Assembly (NCBI GenBank): GCA_964397295.1
Contig: CAYNJG010000008.1
Coordinates: forward strand, 1 to 64,000
DNA: 64,000 nt
Source of the DNA: CAYNJG01 sp964397295
GTDB taxonomy: Bacteria > Planctomycetota > Planctomycetia > Pirellulales > Pirellulaceae
Reading direction: 5' to 3'
Made by a program: the position numbers and the translations under genes. The notes below the pieces were generated by a model. The model was not told where the DNA came from, made no database searches, and saw nothing but the letters and a program-made list of their open reading frames with translations. Shown here piece after piece: positions 16,235 to 24,398 of the stretch (its first letter is position 1; each line of letters starts with the position of its first letter).

Positions 16235-19200
16235 CTAGTGCTTGTGGTGTTTCTGCAAATGGGCCGGCAATTTGTAGCCGCCGTTTTCCAATACCGAAAT
16301 CAGATCCGCGATTTCCTGTTTGGTTAAAACGTTGATCAGCCCGATAGGCATTGAAGACACCTTCGATTTCTGACGTACTTCAATATCTGCCTTCTTCACT
16401 TCGATCGTCTTCTTCGGCGTAAGCAAATTTGGAATCAGCCGCACCGATGCCTCGTCCTCTTCCGCGACCACGCCAGAGAACTGCTGTCCGGATGTATCGA
16501 GTATCGTTACCGCTTGATAGTCTTTGTTGATTTCCGTGGACGGCTCTAGAATCTGTTTCAGCAAATCGCGACCTTTGAAGCGTTTTCCAATGTCCGTAAG
16601 ATCAGGGCCTAGCTTGACGCCGTGACCCGCGAAAACATGACACTGATTGCAATTTGCTTTTTCCCAAGCTTGGAGTCCACGCATCATCGTCGCTTCGTCG
16701 TTGTTCGTTTTTAGTTCCGGAAAGTCTGCGAGCTTCCATTCACTGACAACACTTGGCGCACGCGCCGCGAGGATTCTCTTCGCTTCATCATCGTTGTCAG
16801 CGACGACCATGTCGCCTCGCATGACAATCCAATGGCCAGGAAAAGTGCAAACGTAGGGGTAAACTCCGGGTTCGGTCGGAGCTCGAAAACGCATCACGTG
16901 AATTCGAGATTTTCGAGTTGGACCAATCATTGGCGAAGACTCAACGATGAGGTGTTTCTTCGACTTTGGAATGAAATTCGAGTTAGCGTTCTTCGGATCT
17001 TTGGCCATCTCGTTTGCAGCCATTCCGACTTCTGCGAGCGCGCCGTCTTTGACGATCAGTAAGTTGTGGTCCGTCGCATCGGGATTTGTGAAAACGACTT
17101 TCATGGGCTGACCTGGCTTTGCCGTAAACTGCTTTATTGTGAACAGCATGCGTTCCGGCTGACACGAAATGCGCACGACTTGCAGATCTTTCTGTGTGTC
17201 AAACTCGGCTTCACTAGCACTGGGCGTCGGTTCTTTGAGTTCATTGGATCGCTTTGCTTGGTTGAGTAGTTTCGCAATGTGATAGTTGGAATCACCTTCC
17301 CAATGTTTGCGAAGTGGTGCAGACCCTAACGCACAAGACACAGCGTAGGATAAAGAACCTCCTTGCGGATGATTGAAGATTTCGAGTACCACGTCCAACG
17401 CCTCTTTCGTACCGATGTATGTCGAGGCTATTGCGGATTGCATGCGGACGATGCCATTTTTGTCATTCACGCCGGCTCGCAATAAATCCGTTGTGTCCGA
17501 AACTTGGGGATGCCAATACCGCAATTGTTCCATTGCCGCGGCTCGGGCATGATGTTCGTCACAAGCAAGTACCTCTCGAAGCAATGCGATATTCGTTTCG
17601 CCAACGTTCCGATAGTTCCAAAGTGCTTCGACCTGATGATGTCGAAAGCGAGGATCAGTGTTGTCCAACTTTGCAACCCATCGATCCAACTCCTTTTTGA
17701 CTTCCGCCGCGTCTTTCTCACGAAGCTCCCTTTTTGCCCAATAGCGATATCGATACTCGGGTCGTTTCATCACATCGAGCAACTCGGGAATCGATTTGTC
17801 CGCAAGTGTTTGGGGTTCGATTAGCTTCTTACCCTTTGGGACAATTCGCCAAATTCGGCCCGAGTGACGGTCGCGACGGTTGTCACGCAACGAATACTGC
17901 GCATGGCCTTTTACAGGGTTGTACCAATCGCAAACGTACATCGCGCCGCGGGGACCAAACTGCAGATCTACTGGAATGAAGCTCAAGTTCGAAGAGAAAA
18001 TGATGTCACTGACATACTCTTCTTCGTAGCCGAATTCACCCTCGTTCCATTTGTGGAATTCGACTCGATTCGTAGGCTTGTAGCGGACTTTGATGAAGCC
18101 ACCTTGCATCTCCTTAGGCCAATTTGCAAAGTCCACGAACTCTTGCCCGCATGTCCCCGAGTAAGCTTGAAGTCCGGTTGGTCGAGGATGCTGGGATGGA
18201 TACGGCGGATCGAGTGCATGGAATGCTGCAGCGTAAATCGGATGACTGGCTACATGCTGGCCCCAGTCGTCGAATGTGACACCCCACGGATTTGTACTGT
18301 GGTAGCTGCCGAAACTAGTAAGTCGCTGATCGCGTGGCTGGAAACGGAACCATCCGCTGTTCGCCTGACGCACGGGTCCGTAGGCGGTTTCCACTTGCGA
18401 GTGATGGAAAATGCTCTCGCGGAATATGATGTCTCCATCGGGCGTCCACGTGAAGTCGTGTAACGAATGATGCGAATCCTCGGTGCCAAAGCCGGTCAGC
18501 ATTCGTTTCCGGTAATCTGCTTTGCCGTCGCCATCCGTGTCTTTGATGAAGGTTAGGGCGGGCATCTCCGAGATATAGACGCCACCGTCGCCAAACTCAA
18601 ACGACAGCGGGATATGCAAATCGTCGGCGAAGACTGTGGACTTGTCAGCTTTGCCATCGCCGTCGGTGTCTTCAAGGATCACCAGTTTGTCGTTCGGTTC
18701 GTTGCCTGGGTAGACGTGCGGATAAGTCGTCGAACAAGCCACCCAAAGACGTCCCAGCCCATCCCATCGCATTTGGATCGGAGCACCGATATCCGGAAAC
18801 TGTTCTTCGCCGGCGAATAGGCTCACTTCGAAACGTGGATCGATTTTGAATTCCTTTAGCTCGTCCGCGGCCGACAAGTATTCGTTAGCCCCTCGACTTT
18901 CTTTTGCTAACGGAAGTTCCGGCACATTCGAATCGTCGATCTTCGCTGGCACAGATTCGCCGCGGGCTAGTTTCCAAATGCGCTCGTCCCGATTCGCGAC
19001 CATGATGTCGAAGTTCTTCATCGCAGGTAAGAAATCGAGGTAACCGTACGATTTGTTTCGTCCACCCGTGTAATAAAAAGTGTTGGCTGGTCGATAGCGA
19101 CGGAAGAACTGACGGTTTTTGTCGATCACCGTTTTGCGAAGTGACTCGTCGATCGTTGGTGTTTCCTTGGCGAATAAACCTTCGAACGCTGCCTTTGCAA

Positions 19201-20104
19201 ACACTTGGTATCCGGCTTCGTTCAAGTGCGATCCATTGATTGTCAAATCGGTAGCTTCGTCTCGCATCGCTATTTCAGTTGCGGAGAATACGTCGACGAA
19301 ACTGATGTTCTGTTGTGCTGCTACTTTCTGGATGACTTCTGAATAAGCACGAATGCGTTTGTTGTTCAGATCTGCCGCGGCGACGCCTTTGACGTTTTCA
19401 TTCGCAATTGGCGAGATGAAGACAATCTTTGCCGACGTGTTTCCATTGAAAGCTCTGGATCGCACTCCCGCGAAATAGCTGCCAAGCGATTGTTCGAACT
19501 CAGCCAACCCATCTTGGCCTTGAAATGATTCGTTAAAACCGAACGAAGCAAAAATCACATCGGCTTGGACGTGCGTGAGGTGCTGTTCGAGATCAGCGAA
19601 GTTCATGGGACGCGGTTGCATGGTCGGCGTATCCCCAGGCCAACACAGATTGCGGATCTTGAGATCGAGATCTGGATGCGATTGATGAATCGCCGATTCG
19701 AGATAGCCAAAGTGCCGAGTGCGATCTAGTTGGGTATTGCCGATGTACGCAATCGTTTGACCTTTTGAAAGTCGTAGCGGTAGAGTCGTTGACGACGGTT
19801 CGGCGGCGACCGGACGCTTCGCCGTTTTTTCGAAGATCGCGTACTTTGCGTACTCAGGATCTTCTGGCGGTGCCGGTTTGTTGATCCGCTTGTTCTTGGC
19901 GTCGGTTTTTTTTCCTGCCTGCGCCACAAGGTATTCGTGATGCATTACTGGATGCGCTAGTGGTTGCCCGTCTTTTACCGAACCTATCGCTACGCCTTTG
20001 TCGGGAACCGGTTGATCAGCCGGAGTCGCATCAGCAGCGAAAATGCTGGCAATATGAAAAAGGAAAAAGCACCCGATTGCCAAGACAATTCTGTAACGAC
20101 TCAT
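16235..20104 (-). CDS. Secreted PVC-type protein: SGNH hydrolase + membrane-bound-dehydrogenase domain + cupredoxin + cytochrome c
   Basis: 1289 residues with a signal peptide (residues 1-23). Order of modules: an SGNH/GDSL-like hydrolase domain (about 105-330; TIAYIGNTQLD, FASFGFNES, GSHLNEAGY with the His), a beta-propeller PVC-type membrane-bound dehydrogenase domain (about 420-790) with two EDTDGDGKAD-type calcium loops, HEAT-like repeats (about 800-950), an azurin-like cupredoxin domain (DHNLLIV, then YVCTFPGHWIVMRG giving Cys, His and Met copper ligands) and a C-terminal cytochrome c (CNQCH). The components are known from planctomycete genomes. Substrate unknown, probably sugar- or alcohol-like with electron flow through copper and haem. 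It starts 42 nt after the response regulator on the same strand. Confidence 0.85.
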   Translation of the reverse strand: MSRYRIVLAIGCFFLFHIASIFAADATPADQPVPDKGVAIGSVKDGQPLAHPVMHHEYLVAQAGKKTDAKNKRINKPAPPEDPEYAKYAIFEKTAKRPVAAEPSSTTLPLRLSKGQTIAYIGNTQLDRTRHFGYLESAIHQSHPDLDLKIRNLCWPGDTPTMQPRPMNFADLEQHLTHVQADVIFASFGFNESFQGQDGLAEFEQSLGSYFAGVRSRAFNGNTSAKIVFISPIANENVKGVAAADLNNKRIRAYSEVIQKVAAQQNISFVDVFSATEIAMRDEATDLTINGSHLNEAGYQVFAKAAFEGLFAKETPTIDESLRKTVIDKNRQFFRRYRPANTFYYTGGRNKSYGYLDFLPAMKNFDIMVANRDERIWKLARGESVPAKIDDSNVPELPLAKESRGANEYLSAADELKEFKIDPRFEVSLFAGEEQFPDIGAPIQMRWDGLGRLWVACSTTYPHVYPGNEPNDKLVILEDTDGDGKADKSTVFADDLHIPLSFEFGDGGVYISEMPALTFIKDTDGDGKADYRKRMLTGFGTEDSHHSLHDFTWTPDGDIIFRESIFHHSQVETAYGPVRQANSGWFRFQPRDQRLTSFGSYHSTNPWGVTFDDWGQHVASHPIYAAAFHALDPPYPSQHPRPTGLQAYSGTCGQEFVDFANWPKEMQGGFIKVRYKPTNRVEFHKWNEGEFGYEEEYVSDIIFSSNLSFIPVDLQFGPRGAMYVCDWYNPVKGHAQYSLRDNRRDRHSGRIWRIVPKGKKLIEPQTLADKSIPELLDVMKRPEYRYRYWAKRELREKDAAEVKKELDRWVAKLDNTDPRFRHHQVEALWNYRNVGETNIALLREVLACDEHHARAAAMEQLRYWHPQVSDTTDLLRAGVNDKNGIVRMQSAIASTYIGTKEALDVVLEIFNHPQGGSLSYAVSCALGSAPLRKHWEGDSNYHIAKLLNQAKRSNELKEPTPSASEAEFDTQKDLQVVRISCQPERMLFTIKQFTAKPGQPMKVVFTNPDATDHNLLIVKDGALAEVGMAANEMAKDPKNANSNFIPKSKKHLIVESSPMIGPTRKSRIHVMRFRAPTEPGVYPYVCTFPGHWIVMRGDMVVADNDDEAKRILAARAPSVVSEWKLADFPELKTNNDEATMMRGLQAWEKANCNQCHVFAGHGVKLGPDLTDIGKRFKGRDLLKQILEPSTEINKDYQAVTILDTSGQQFSGVVAEEDEASVRLIPNLLTPKKTIEVKKADIEVRQKSKVSSMPIGLINVLTKQEIADLISVLENGGYKLPAHLQKHHKH

Positions 20105-20110
20105 GATTCA

Positions 20111-20132
20111 CTTCCTTTAGTTCAGAAGGAAG
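20111..20132 (-). promoter_or_regulatory. Hairpin that pairs with the ribosome binding site of the large secreted protein
   Basis: CTTCCTT and AAGGAAG form a perfect 7-bp stem with an 8-nt loop. Read on the minus strand, the AAGGAAG arm is the Shine-Dalgarno sequence, 6 nt before the ATG at 20104. The anti-Shine-Dalgarno arm lies between the response regulator stop and the binding site. This could lower or switch translation of the downstream gene; regulation is inferred. Confidence 0.45.
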
Positions 20133-20146
20133 GATCTTACAGCGTT

Positions 20147-20827
20147 TCACACTTCGAAGCGATAACCTACACCATGAACTGTCTTGATAATGGCAGGCGT
20201 TTTCGCATCAATTTCGATACGTTTTCTCAGCTGGGAAACATGCTGGTCAAGCGTGCGACTATTCCGCAAATGCTTGAGTCCCCAGCACTTTTCGAAGATT
20301 ACTTCACGCGACACGGGTTCGCCTTGCCGATCGAAGAGCAGTCGCAGGATTTGCAGATCACGAAGACTTAGGTCGATTGTTTCTTCACCGCGGACTGCGC
20401 GAAGTTCCGAAGGTCGAATCTCCAGATCTGACATAACAAAAGCCTTGTCTTGGTTGGGGTCGCGATCCAAGCAGCGTCGCGTCACGGCACGAATGCGCGC
20501 CATCACTTCTTTGACACCAAACGGCTTCACGATAAAGTCATCGGCGCCCAATTCCAGTCCAACAACTTTGTCGATTTCTTGCGACTTAGCGCTAATGAAG
20601 ATGATTGGCACGTGTTCATCGAATTGACGAATATGTCGGCAGACTTCATAGCCACTCATTTTTGGCATCATGACATCGAGGCAGACAAAATCTGGTTGCG
20701 CTTCGCTAAACTTGTCGATAGCTTCTTCGCCATTTTCAGCTTCGACGACATCGTAGCCCTCGTCCGCAAGAAGTTCGGCCAGTCCCCCGCGAGTTAACTT
20801 ATCGTCTTCTGCGATGAGTACTTTCAT
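20147..20827 (-). CDS. OmpR/PhoB-family DNA-binding response regulator
   Basis: 226 residues: receiver domain (acidic pocket EDD at 7-9, phosphoacceptor Asp in VCLDVMMPK at about 51, Lys in VKPFG) and a C-terminal winged helix of the OmpR type (SLRDLQILRLLFDRQGEPVSRE ... TLDQHVSQLRKRIE ... VHGVGYRF; quoted in parts). It follows its kinase by 48 nt, the typical order of a co-transcribed two-component pair, and the large secreted protein follows it by 42 nt. OmpR-type regulators bind direct repeats with about 11-bp spacing, and such repeats occur upstream of both the kinase and the VWA genes here. Inducing signal unknown. Confidence 0.93.
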   Translation of the reverse strand: MKVLIAEDDKLTRGGLAELLADEGYDVVEAENGEEAIDKFSEAQPDFVCLDVMMPKMSGYEVCRHIRQFDEHVPIIFISAKSQEIDKVVGLELGADDFIVKPFGVKEVMARIRAVTRRCLDRDPNQDKAFVMSDLEIRPSELRAVRGEETIDLSLRDLQILRLLFDRQGEPVSREVIFEKCWGLKHLRNSRTLDQHVSQLRKRIEIDAKTPAIIKTVHGVGYRFEV

Positions 20828-20875
20828 AATGCGTGTTTCCCGTCAGGTGTTCGTACTAGACGAAGATCGTCCTGG

Positions 20876-22564
20876 TCATGAATTAGGTTGCCAAAGTGGC
20901 GTGCGTAATGTCAAACGGAACTTAGCGCCGATGGCCGATTCCATCAGTTCGAGATTGCCGCCATGTTTTTCGGCGAGGCTGCGAGTAATGGTCAGCCCAA
21001 TACCCGTGCCCGTCGCGGAATTGATGTGATCCGATGCTCGTTCGAACGGTTGAAAGACATACTGCGCAAACCTGGGTGGCACGCCGGGACCCGCGTCTGT
21101 GACATCTACGGTTGTGATTTCGTTTTGGTAGCGTGAGCGAATTCGCAAGTGCTTTCCTTCGGCAGCATATTTTTCCGCGTTACTGATCAGGTTGCCCAAC
21201 ATTTGTTCCGTCGAGTCGGTGTCAAGCATCACTTCTTGTGCGGCATCGAGATCCAGCACAACGTCAAAGCCGAGATTCTCGAGCGATGGACGAAACTGAT
21301 CCAGCACCGTATGGATAACTTCGTCGACGCTTCCCATTTGCATCCGCTGTTTGGCGTCGCGGTTGCGACCCGCGAACGTCAGCACGTTGTTAATCAGCCG
21401 GCTTAGGCGTCCGCTTTCACTGGTGATCACGTCCACATGGGATTGAGCCCGCTCGTCATCCGAGTCGATGCGTTCGATGTCTTTGGCGACGAGGTCCGCG
21501 TACATACGGATGTTGGTGAGCGGCGTTTTCAGCTCATGGGAAACTTGATTGACAAAGTTCACACGTTCCGCCGCCTCCCGAGTTTGTCGCGTAATCTCTC
21601 GACCTAGGTAGATCGCCAAACCCAACAAACCTAGGCAAAGAAGTCCGCCGGCCGCGAGCAGATTGACTTTCGTGATCGCTGTACCGATACCGATCGGACG
21701 AATTGGGCCGAAATGTTGCAGTTGCCAAGCGCGAAGCGGAGAACTGAGGTGCAGCGAAGCCGCAGGTTTGGATTTGTTGTCTTGTCGCGATTCCGATCCC
21801 CATAGGTAGACGATGTCTTCGTTGGAATCGACGAGCCGAATTTGCGAAGGCGCCGTTTCCGTTTGCGATTCGTCCGAATCCGGGAGCTCCGAGATGACAT
21901 CGGCCATCCAACGAGCTCGCTGCACTCCAACGAGTACCGTGATACCGTCTGGCAACCGTTGCCAATGAATTAATTGAATGCCGTTAACGTCCCACCACGT
22001 GTACCAACCGTACTCCTGAGAATCGATGTTCGCCGATTGTTTCGGATCGACAGGCTCGGAACGCGATATTCTTACTTGCGTCGGTGCCGCGTTCGGTTGC
22101 ATCTGCACTTGCATGCGTGTCTGCTGCATCGCTTGCTGCATTTTTTGAGTGTCGTTGGACGAACGACCGTCTTGCGAGACGAACGTCTTATCAATCAGCA
22201 GTTGCGAGACCTTTTCAAGGTATTTTCCTTCCTGTTCGCTCAACGTTTTAAAATCAGGAAAAAGGATCTGACCTTCCTGATCCAACATGACCAATTGGTC
22301 GACGAGCGGTGCGGAACGCACAAACGATCGAGTCGCGTTTGCATCCATAGGATCGAACGAAGCATCTAAGAAATGATCTTCAAGCGAGTCGAAGTAGTCT
22401 GCAATGTCGCGATCGATTTCAACAAGACTGCCAGAGAGAAGCTCTTCGAATTGCTTTTGAATACGAGCCTGTTCTGCGCTAACCAGCCGCCAGCTCAATG
22501 CCGCAAGCGCAAGCATCGGCACTGCGACCAAAAGCAACAGAATGAAAGCGTATTTACGTGTCAC
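20876..22564 (-). CDS. Membrane sensor histidine kinase
   Basis: 562 residues starting at GTG 22564. TM1 is at about 7-25, followed by a periplasmic sensor region of about 270 residues, TM2 at about 300-320, then directly the HisKA dimerisation domain with phosphoaccepting His343 (NQVSHELKTPLTN) and a HATPase_c domain with N box (GNLISNAEKYA), G1 (VTDAGPGVPP), F box (FQPFERA) and G2 (GTGIGLTI). There is no recognisable HAMP domain between TM2 and HisKA. The sensor region contains a Met/Gln-rich segment (residues 140-158). Pairs with the adjacent response regulator; signal unknown. Confidence 0.92.
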   Translation of the reverse strand: MTRKYAFILLLLVAVPMLALAALSWRLVSAEQARIQKQFEELLSGSLVEIDRDIADYFDSLEDHFLDASFDPMDANATRSFVRSAPLVDQLVMLDQEGQILFPDFKTLSEQEGKYLEKVSQLLIDKTFVSQDGRSSNDTQKMQQAMQQTRMQVQMQPNAAPTQVRISRSEPVDPKQSANIDSQEYGWYTWWDVNGIQLIHWQRLPDGITVLVGVQRARWMADVISELPDSDESQTETAPSQIRLVDSNEDIVYLWGSESRQDNKSKPAASLHLSSPLRAWQLQHFGPIRPIGIGTAITKVNLLAAGGLLCLGLLGLAIYLGREITRQTREAAERVNFVNQVSHELKTPLTNIRMYADLVAKDIERIDSDDERAQSHVDVITSESGRLSRLINNVLTFAGRNRDAKQRMQMGSVDEVIHTVLDQFRPSLENLGFDVVLDLDAAQEVMLDTDSTEQMLGNLISNAEKYAAEGKHLRIRSRYQNEITTVDVTDAGPGVPPRFAQYVFQPFERASDHINSATGTGIGLTITRSLAEKHGGNLELMESAIGAKFRLTLRTPLWQPNS

Positions 22565-22598
22565 GCAGCATCTCGATGAAGTTTGTCAGCTTGCCCAA

Positions 22599-22620
22599 AA
22601 CACAAATCTAACACAAACCT
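22599..22620 (-). promoter_or_regulatory. Two tandem 11-bp direct repeats upstream of the kinase gene
   Basis: AACACAAATCT (22599-22609) is followed directly by AACACAAACCT (22610-22620), 10 of 11 bases identical. They lie 35-56 nt upstream of the GTG start of the histidine kinase. An 11-bp period is what OmpR/PhoB-type regulators recognise, so autoregulation is plausible. The repeat sequence differs from the one upstream of the VWA gene. Confidence 0.4.
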
Positions 22621-22624
22621 GAAA

Positions 22625-22653
22625 GCACCTCGTTCCCACCGAGAACGAGGTGC
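22625..22653 (-). terminator. Strong hairpin between the VWA gene and the kinase gene
   Basis: A perfect 11-bp stem (GCACCTCGTTC / GAACGAGGTGC) with a 7-nt loop. It lies 44 nt beyond the stop of the VWA gene in its direction of transcription, followed only by TTTC rather than a long T tract. It may terminate the VWA transcript or be a copy of a dispersed palindromic repeat. Confidence 0.55.
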
Positions 22654-22696
22654 AAGCGTAGATTCACGACGGGAACAGATAAGAGTCCATCAGTTG

Positions 22697-24214
22697 CTAC
22701 TTTTTCGAAGGCGACGATTTTTTGTCGACTTCCTTTAGTGTTTTGAATCCGTAGCCACCGCCACCATAACCGCCGCCATAACCGCCACCACTCCCGCCGT
22801 AGCCTCCGCTTCCGTCACCGTAGCCACCTCCGTAGCCACCACCTCCGCCACCGAAGCCTTCCCCTTTGTAGCCGGGTGCTTGGTTTTCGACGGCTGCGTT
22901 GTCTCGCAACATTCCTTTTCGCGTCCTTGCCCAATTCTTTTCGTCAAGGTTATCGGCTTGAATCCGATTCAAAAACTTCTGCTGCTCCAAGACCATTGAT
23001 TTGAATTTGAGCGCGTTGGCATCCAGGAACTTATAGTTGTTCATCAAAATTTCTCGAGCTTCATCGATCTTGCCCAAGTCTCGAAGTTCTGTCGCATATC
23101 GGTTTTGTGCGTTGGCGATCAGAAGCACAGCTTTTTCAGATACTTCTTTGTTCTTGCTCGCTTCGCATTCGGCGACTTCATTCGAAAATGTCACGGCTGT
23201 CTTGGCTGACATGGAGTCCGTCGTTTTCGTCAGCATGTTTGCGTAGCTCACAGCGACGTCTGCAATTTCGCGCGTCGCTCCGTCTGCTGTAGCAGGCACT
23301 TCCACTTCGACCAGAATAAATCGTTCTTGTTGCGCATAAAGCTGGTTCAACTGAATCGTGATTTGTTGGCCGTGGATATCCGCCTCGTGGCCCAAGACAC
23401 TTTTAGGGCGAATTCCTTCGCGTACATTAACGTTGATGGTGATCTCTTGTGCTACGACCGAAAGAACATCGTTGAATTCGTGATTGAACGTTGCGATCAA
23501 GTCGTCAGCGTTTTCGATGAAAAGATGGTTGCCGTTACTTTGAACTGCGAGTTTCGTCATTAGATCTTCGTTGTAGTCCAATCCCAGCCCCAACGTGGTT
23601 ACGGCAATGTTCTCTTTCAACAATGATGCCCCAAACTCACCCAACGCACTGGGAGAATCGGGACCCACATTCGCTCGGCCATCGGAGAGCAAGATTACTC
23701 GGTTGACGCGGTTTGCATCGAGAAACTTCCGAACTTCGGCGGCTCCTTTGCTCACACCTGCGAAGAGTGCCGTTGAGCCGCCGGGTCGAATCGAGCGAAT
23801 AGCAGCCCTGGCAGTTTCTTTGTCGGTCAACTTGGTTGCTGGAAGAATGACTTGCACGCCGTCGTGATAGACGACTACCGAAACGATGTCGTCCTTGCGA
23901 AGTCGCTCGATTGCCGCAATAGCTGCCTGTTTTGCCTTTTCGATTTTCTGTCCTTGCATGCTGCCGGACTTATCGATCACGAGCGCAATGTTTACCGCGG
24001 CGCGATCTTTTGCTTTTTCAAGTTCGAATCCCGTAAGACCAACTTTGACAAAAGTCGTTTGCTTCTTGTCTGCCAGCATGATTGGATCGGCGACTGAAAC
24101 ATCAAGGCTCACTTTGTCCTTTTCAAGTTTCGGTTGTTCATCGTGAGCAAGCGCCCGACTACAGAAAAGCGTAAGAATAGCAACCGCGACGACGCGTCGT
24201 TTCATTGGGGACAT
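22697..24214 (-). CDS. Secreted VWA-domain protein with glycine/tyrosine-rich tail
   Basis: 505 residues from the ATG at 24214, chosen because GGAGGT lies 7 nt upstream; a longer start at 24238 lacks this. A signal peptide ends near SRALAHDE. The VWA domain (about 40-215) has a complete MIDAS: DKSGSMQG, a Thr in the middle loop, and LLSDGRANVGPD. A second conserved region follows (about 225-340), as in secreted YfbK/VWA-type proteins, then a helical region and a C-terminal low-complexity stretch of GGGYGGGYG-type repeats (coding bases about 22750-22860) before a Lys-rich end. Presumed periplasmic or surface binding protein; partner unknown. Pho-box-like repeats lie upstream. Confidence 0.85.
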   Translation of the reverse strand: MSPMKRRVVAVAILTLFCSRALAHDEQPKLEKDKVSLDVSVADPIMLADKKQTTFVKVGLTGFELEKAKDRAAVNIALVIDKSGSMQGQKIEKAKQAAIAAIERLRKDDIVSVVVYHDGVQVILPATKLTDKETARAAIRSIRPGGSTALFAGVSKGAAEVRKFLDANRVNRVILLSDGRANVGPDSPSALGEFGASLLKENIAVTTLGLGLDYNEDLMTKLAVQSNGNHLFIENADDLIATFNHEFNDVLSVVAQEITINVNVREGIRPKSVLGHEADIHGQQITIQLNQLYAQQERFILVEVEVPATADGATREIADVAVSYANMLTKTTDSMSAKTAVTFSNEVAECEASKNKEVSEKAVLLIANAQNRYATELRDLGKIDEAREILMNNYKFLDANALKFKSMVLEQQKFLNRIQADNLDEKNWARTRKGMLRDNAAVENQAPGYKGEGFGGGGGGYGGGYGDGSGGYGGSGGGYGGGYGGGGYGFKTLKEVDKKSSPSKK

Positions 24215-24300
24215 TTGTCTACCTCCATAGATTGGCAAAGTGGCCGAATAGGCTCTCTATCCAACTTTACGTAAGATCGGCGTCGAGGTGGTCAGAACGA

Positions 24301-24328
24301 TGTAAAGACGTTGTAAGAAGATTGTAAA
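24301..24328 (-). promoter_or_regulatory. Three direct repeats with exact 11-bp spacing (Pho-box-like) upstream of the VWA gene
   Basis: On the minus strand the sequence reads TTTACA, 5 nt, CTTACA, 5 nt, TTTACA (plus-strand hexamers at 24323, 24312 and 24301). They end 87 nt before the VWA start codon. Direct TT-x-A-C/T-A hexamers at 11-bp intervals are the known layout of Bacillus PhoP boxes and resemble other OmpR-family operators. The neighbouring OmpR-type regulator is the obvious candidate, but phosphate control is not shown. Confidence 0.45.
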
Positions 24329-24398
24329 TCGCACTTGTAGGGCCAACAGTTGAACAGAGTAGTTCTTTTGCGAACTAGACTGGTCCGGAAATCGAGAG

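Noticed and set aside
22735..22947. Frame of alternating Ala/Val/Thr residues in the VWA gene region.
   Set aside because: It is the out-of-frame reading of the Gly-rich repeat codons of the VWA protein tail.
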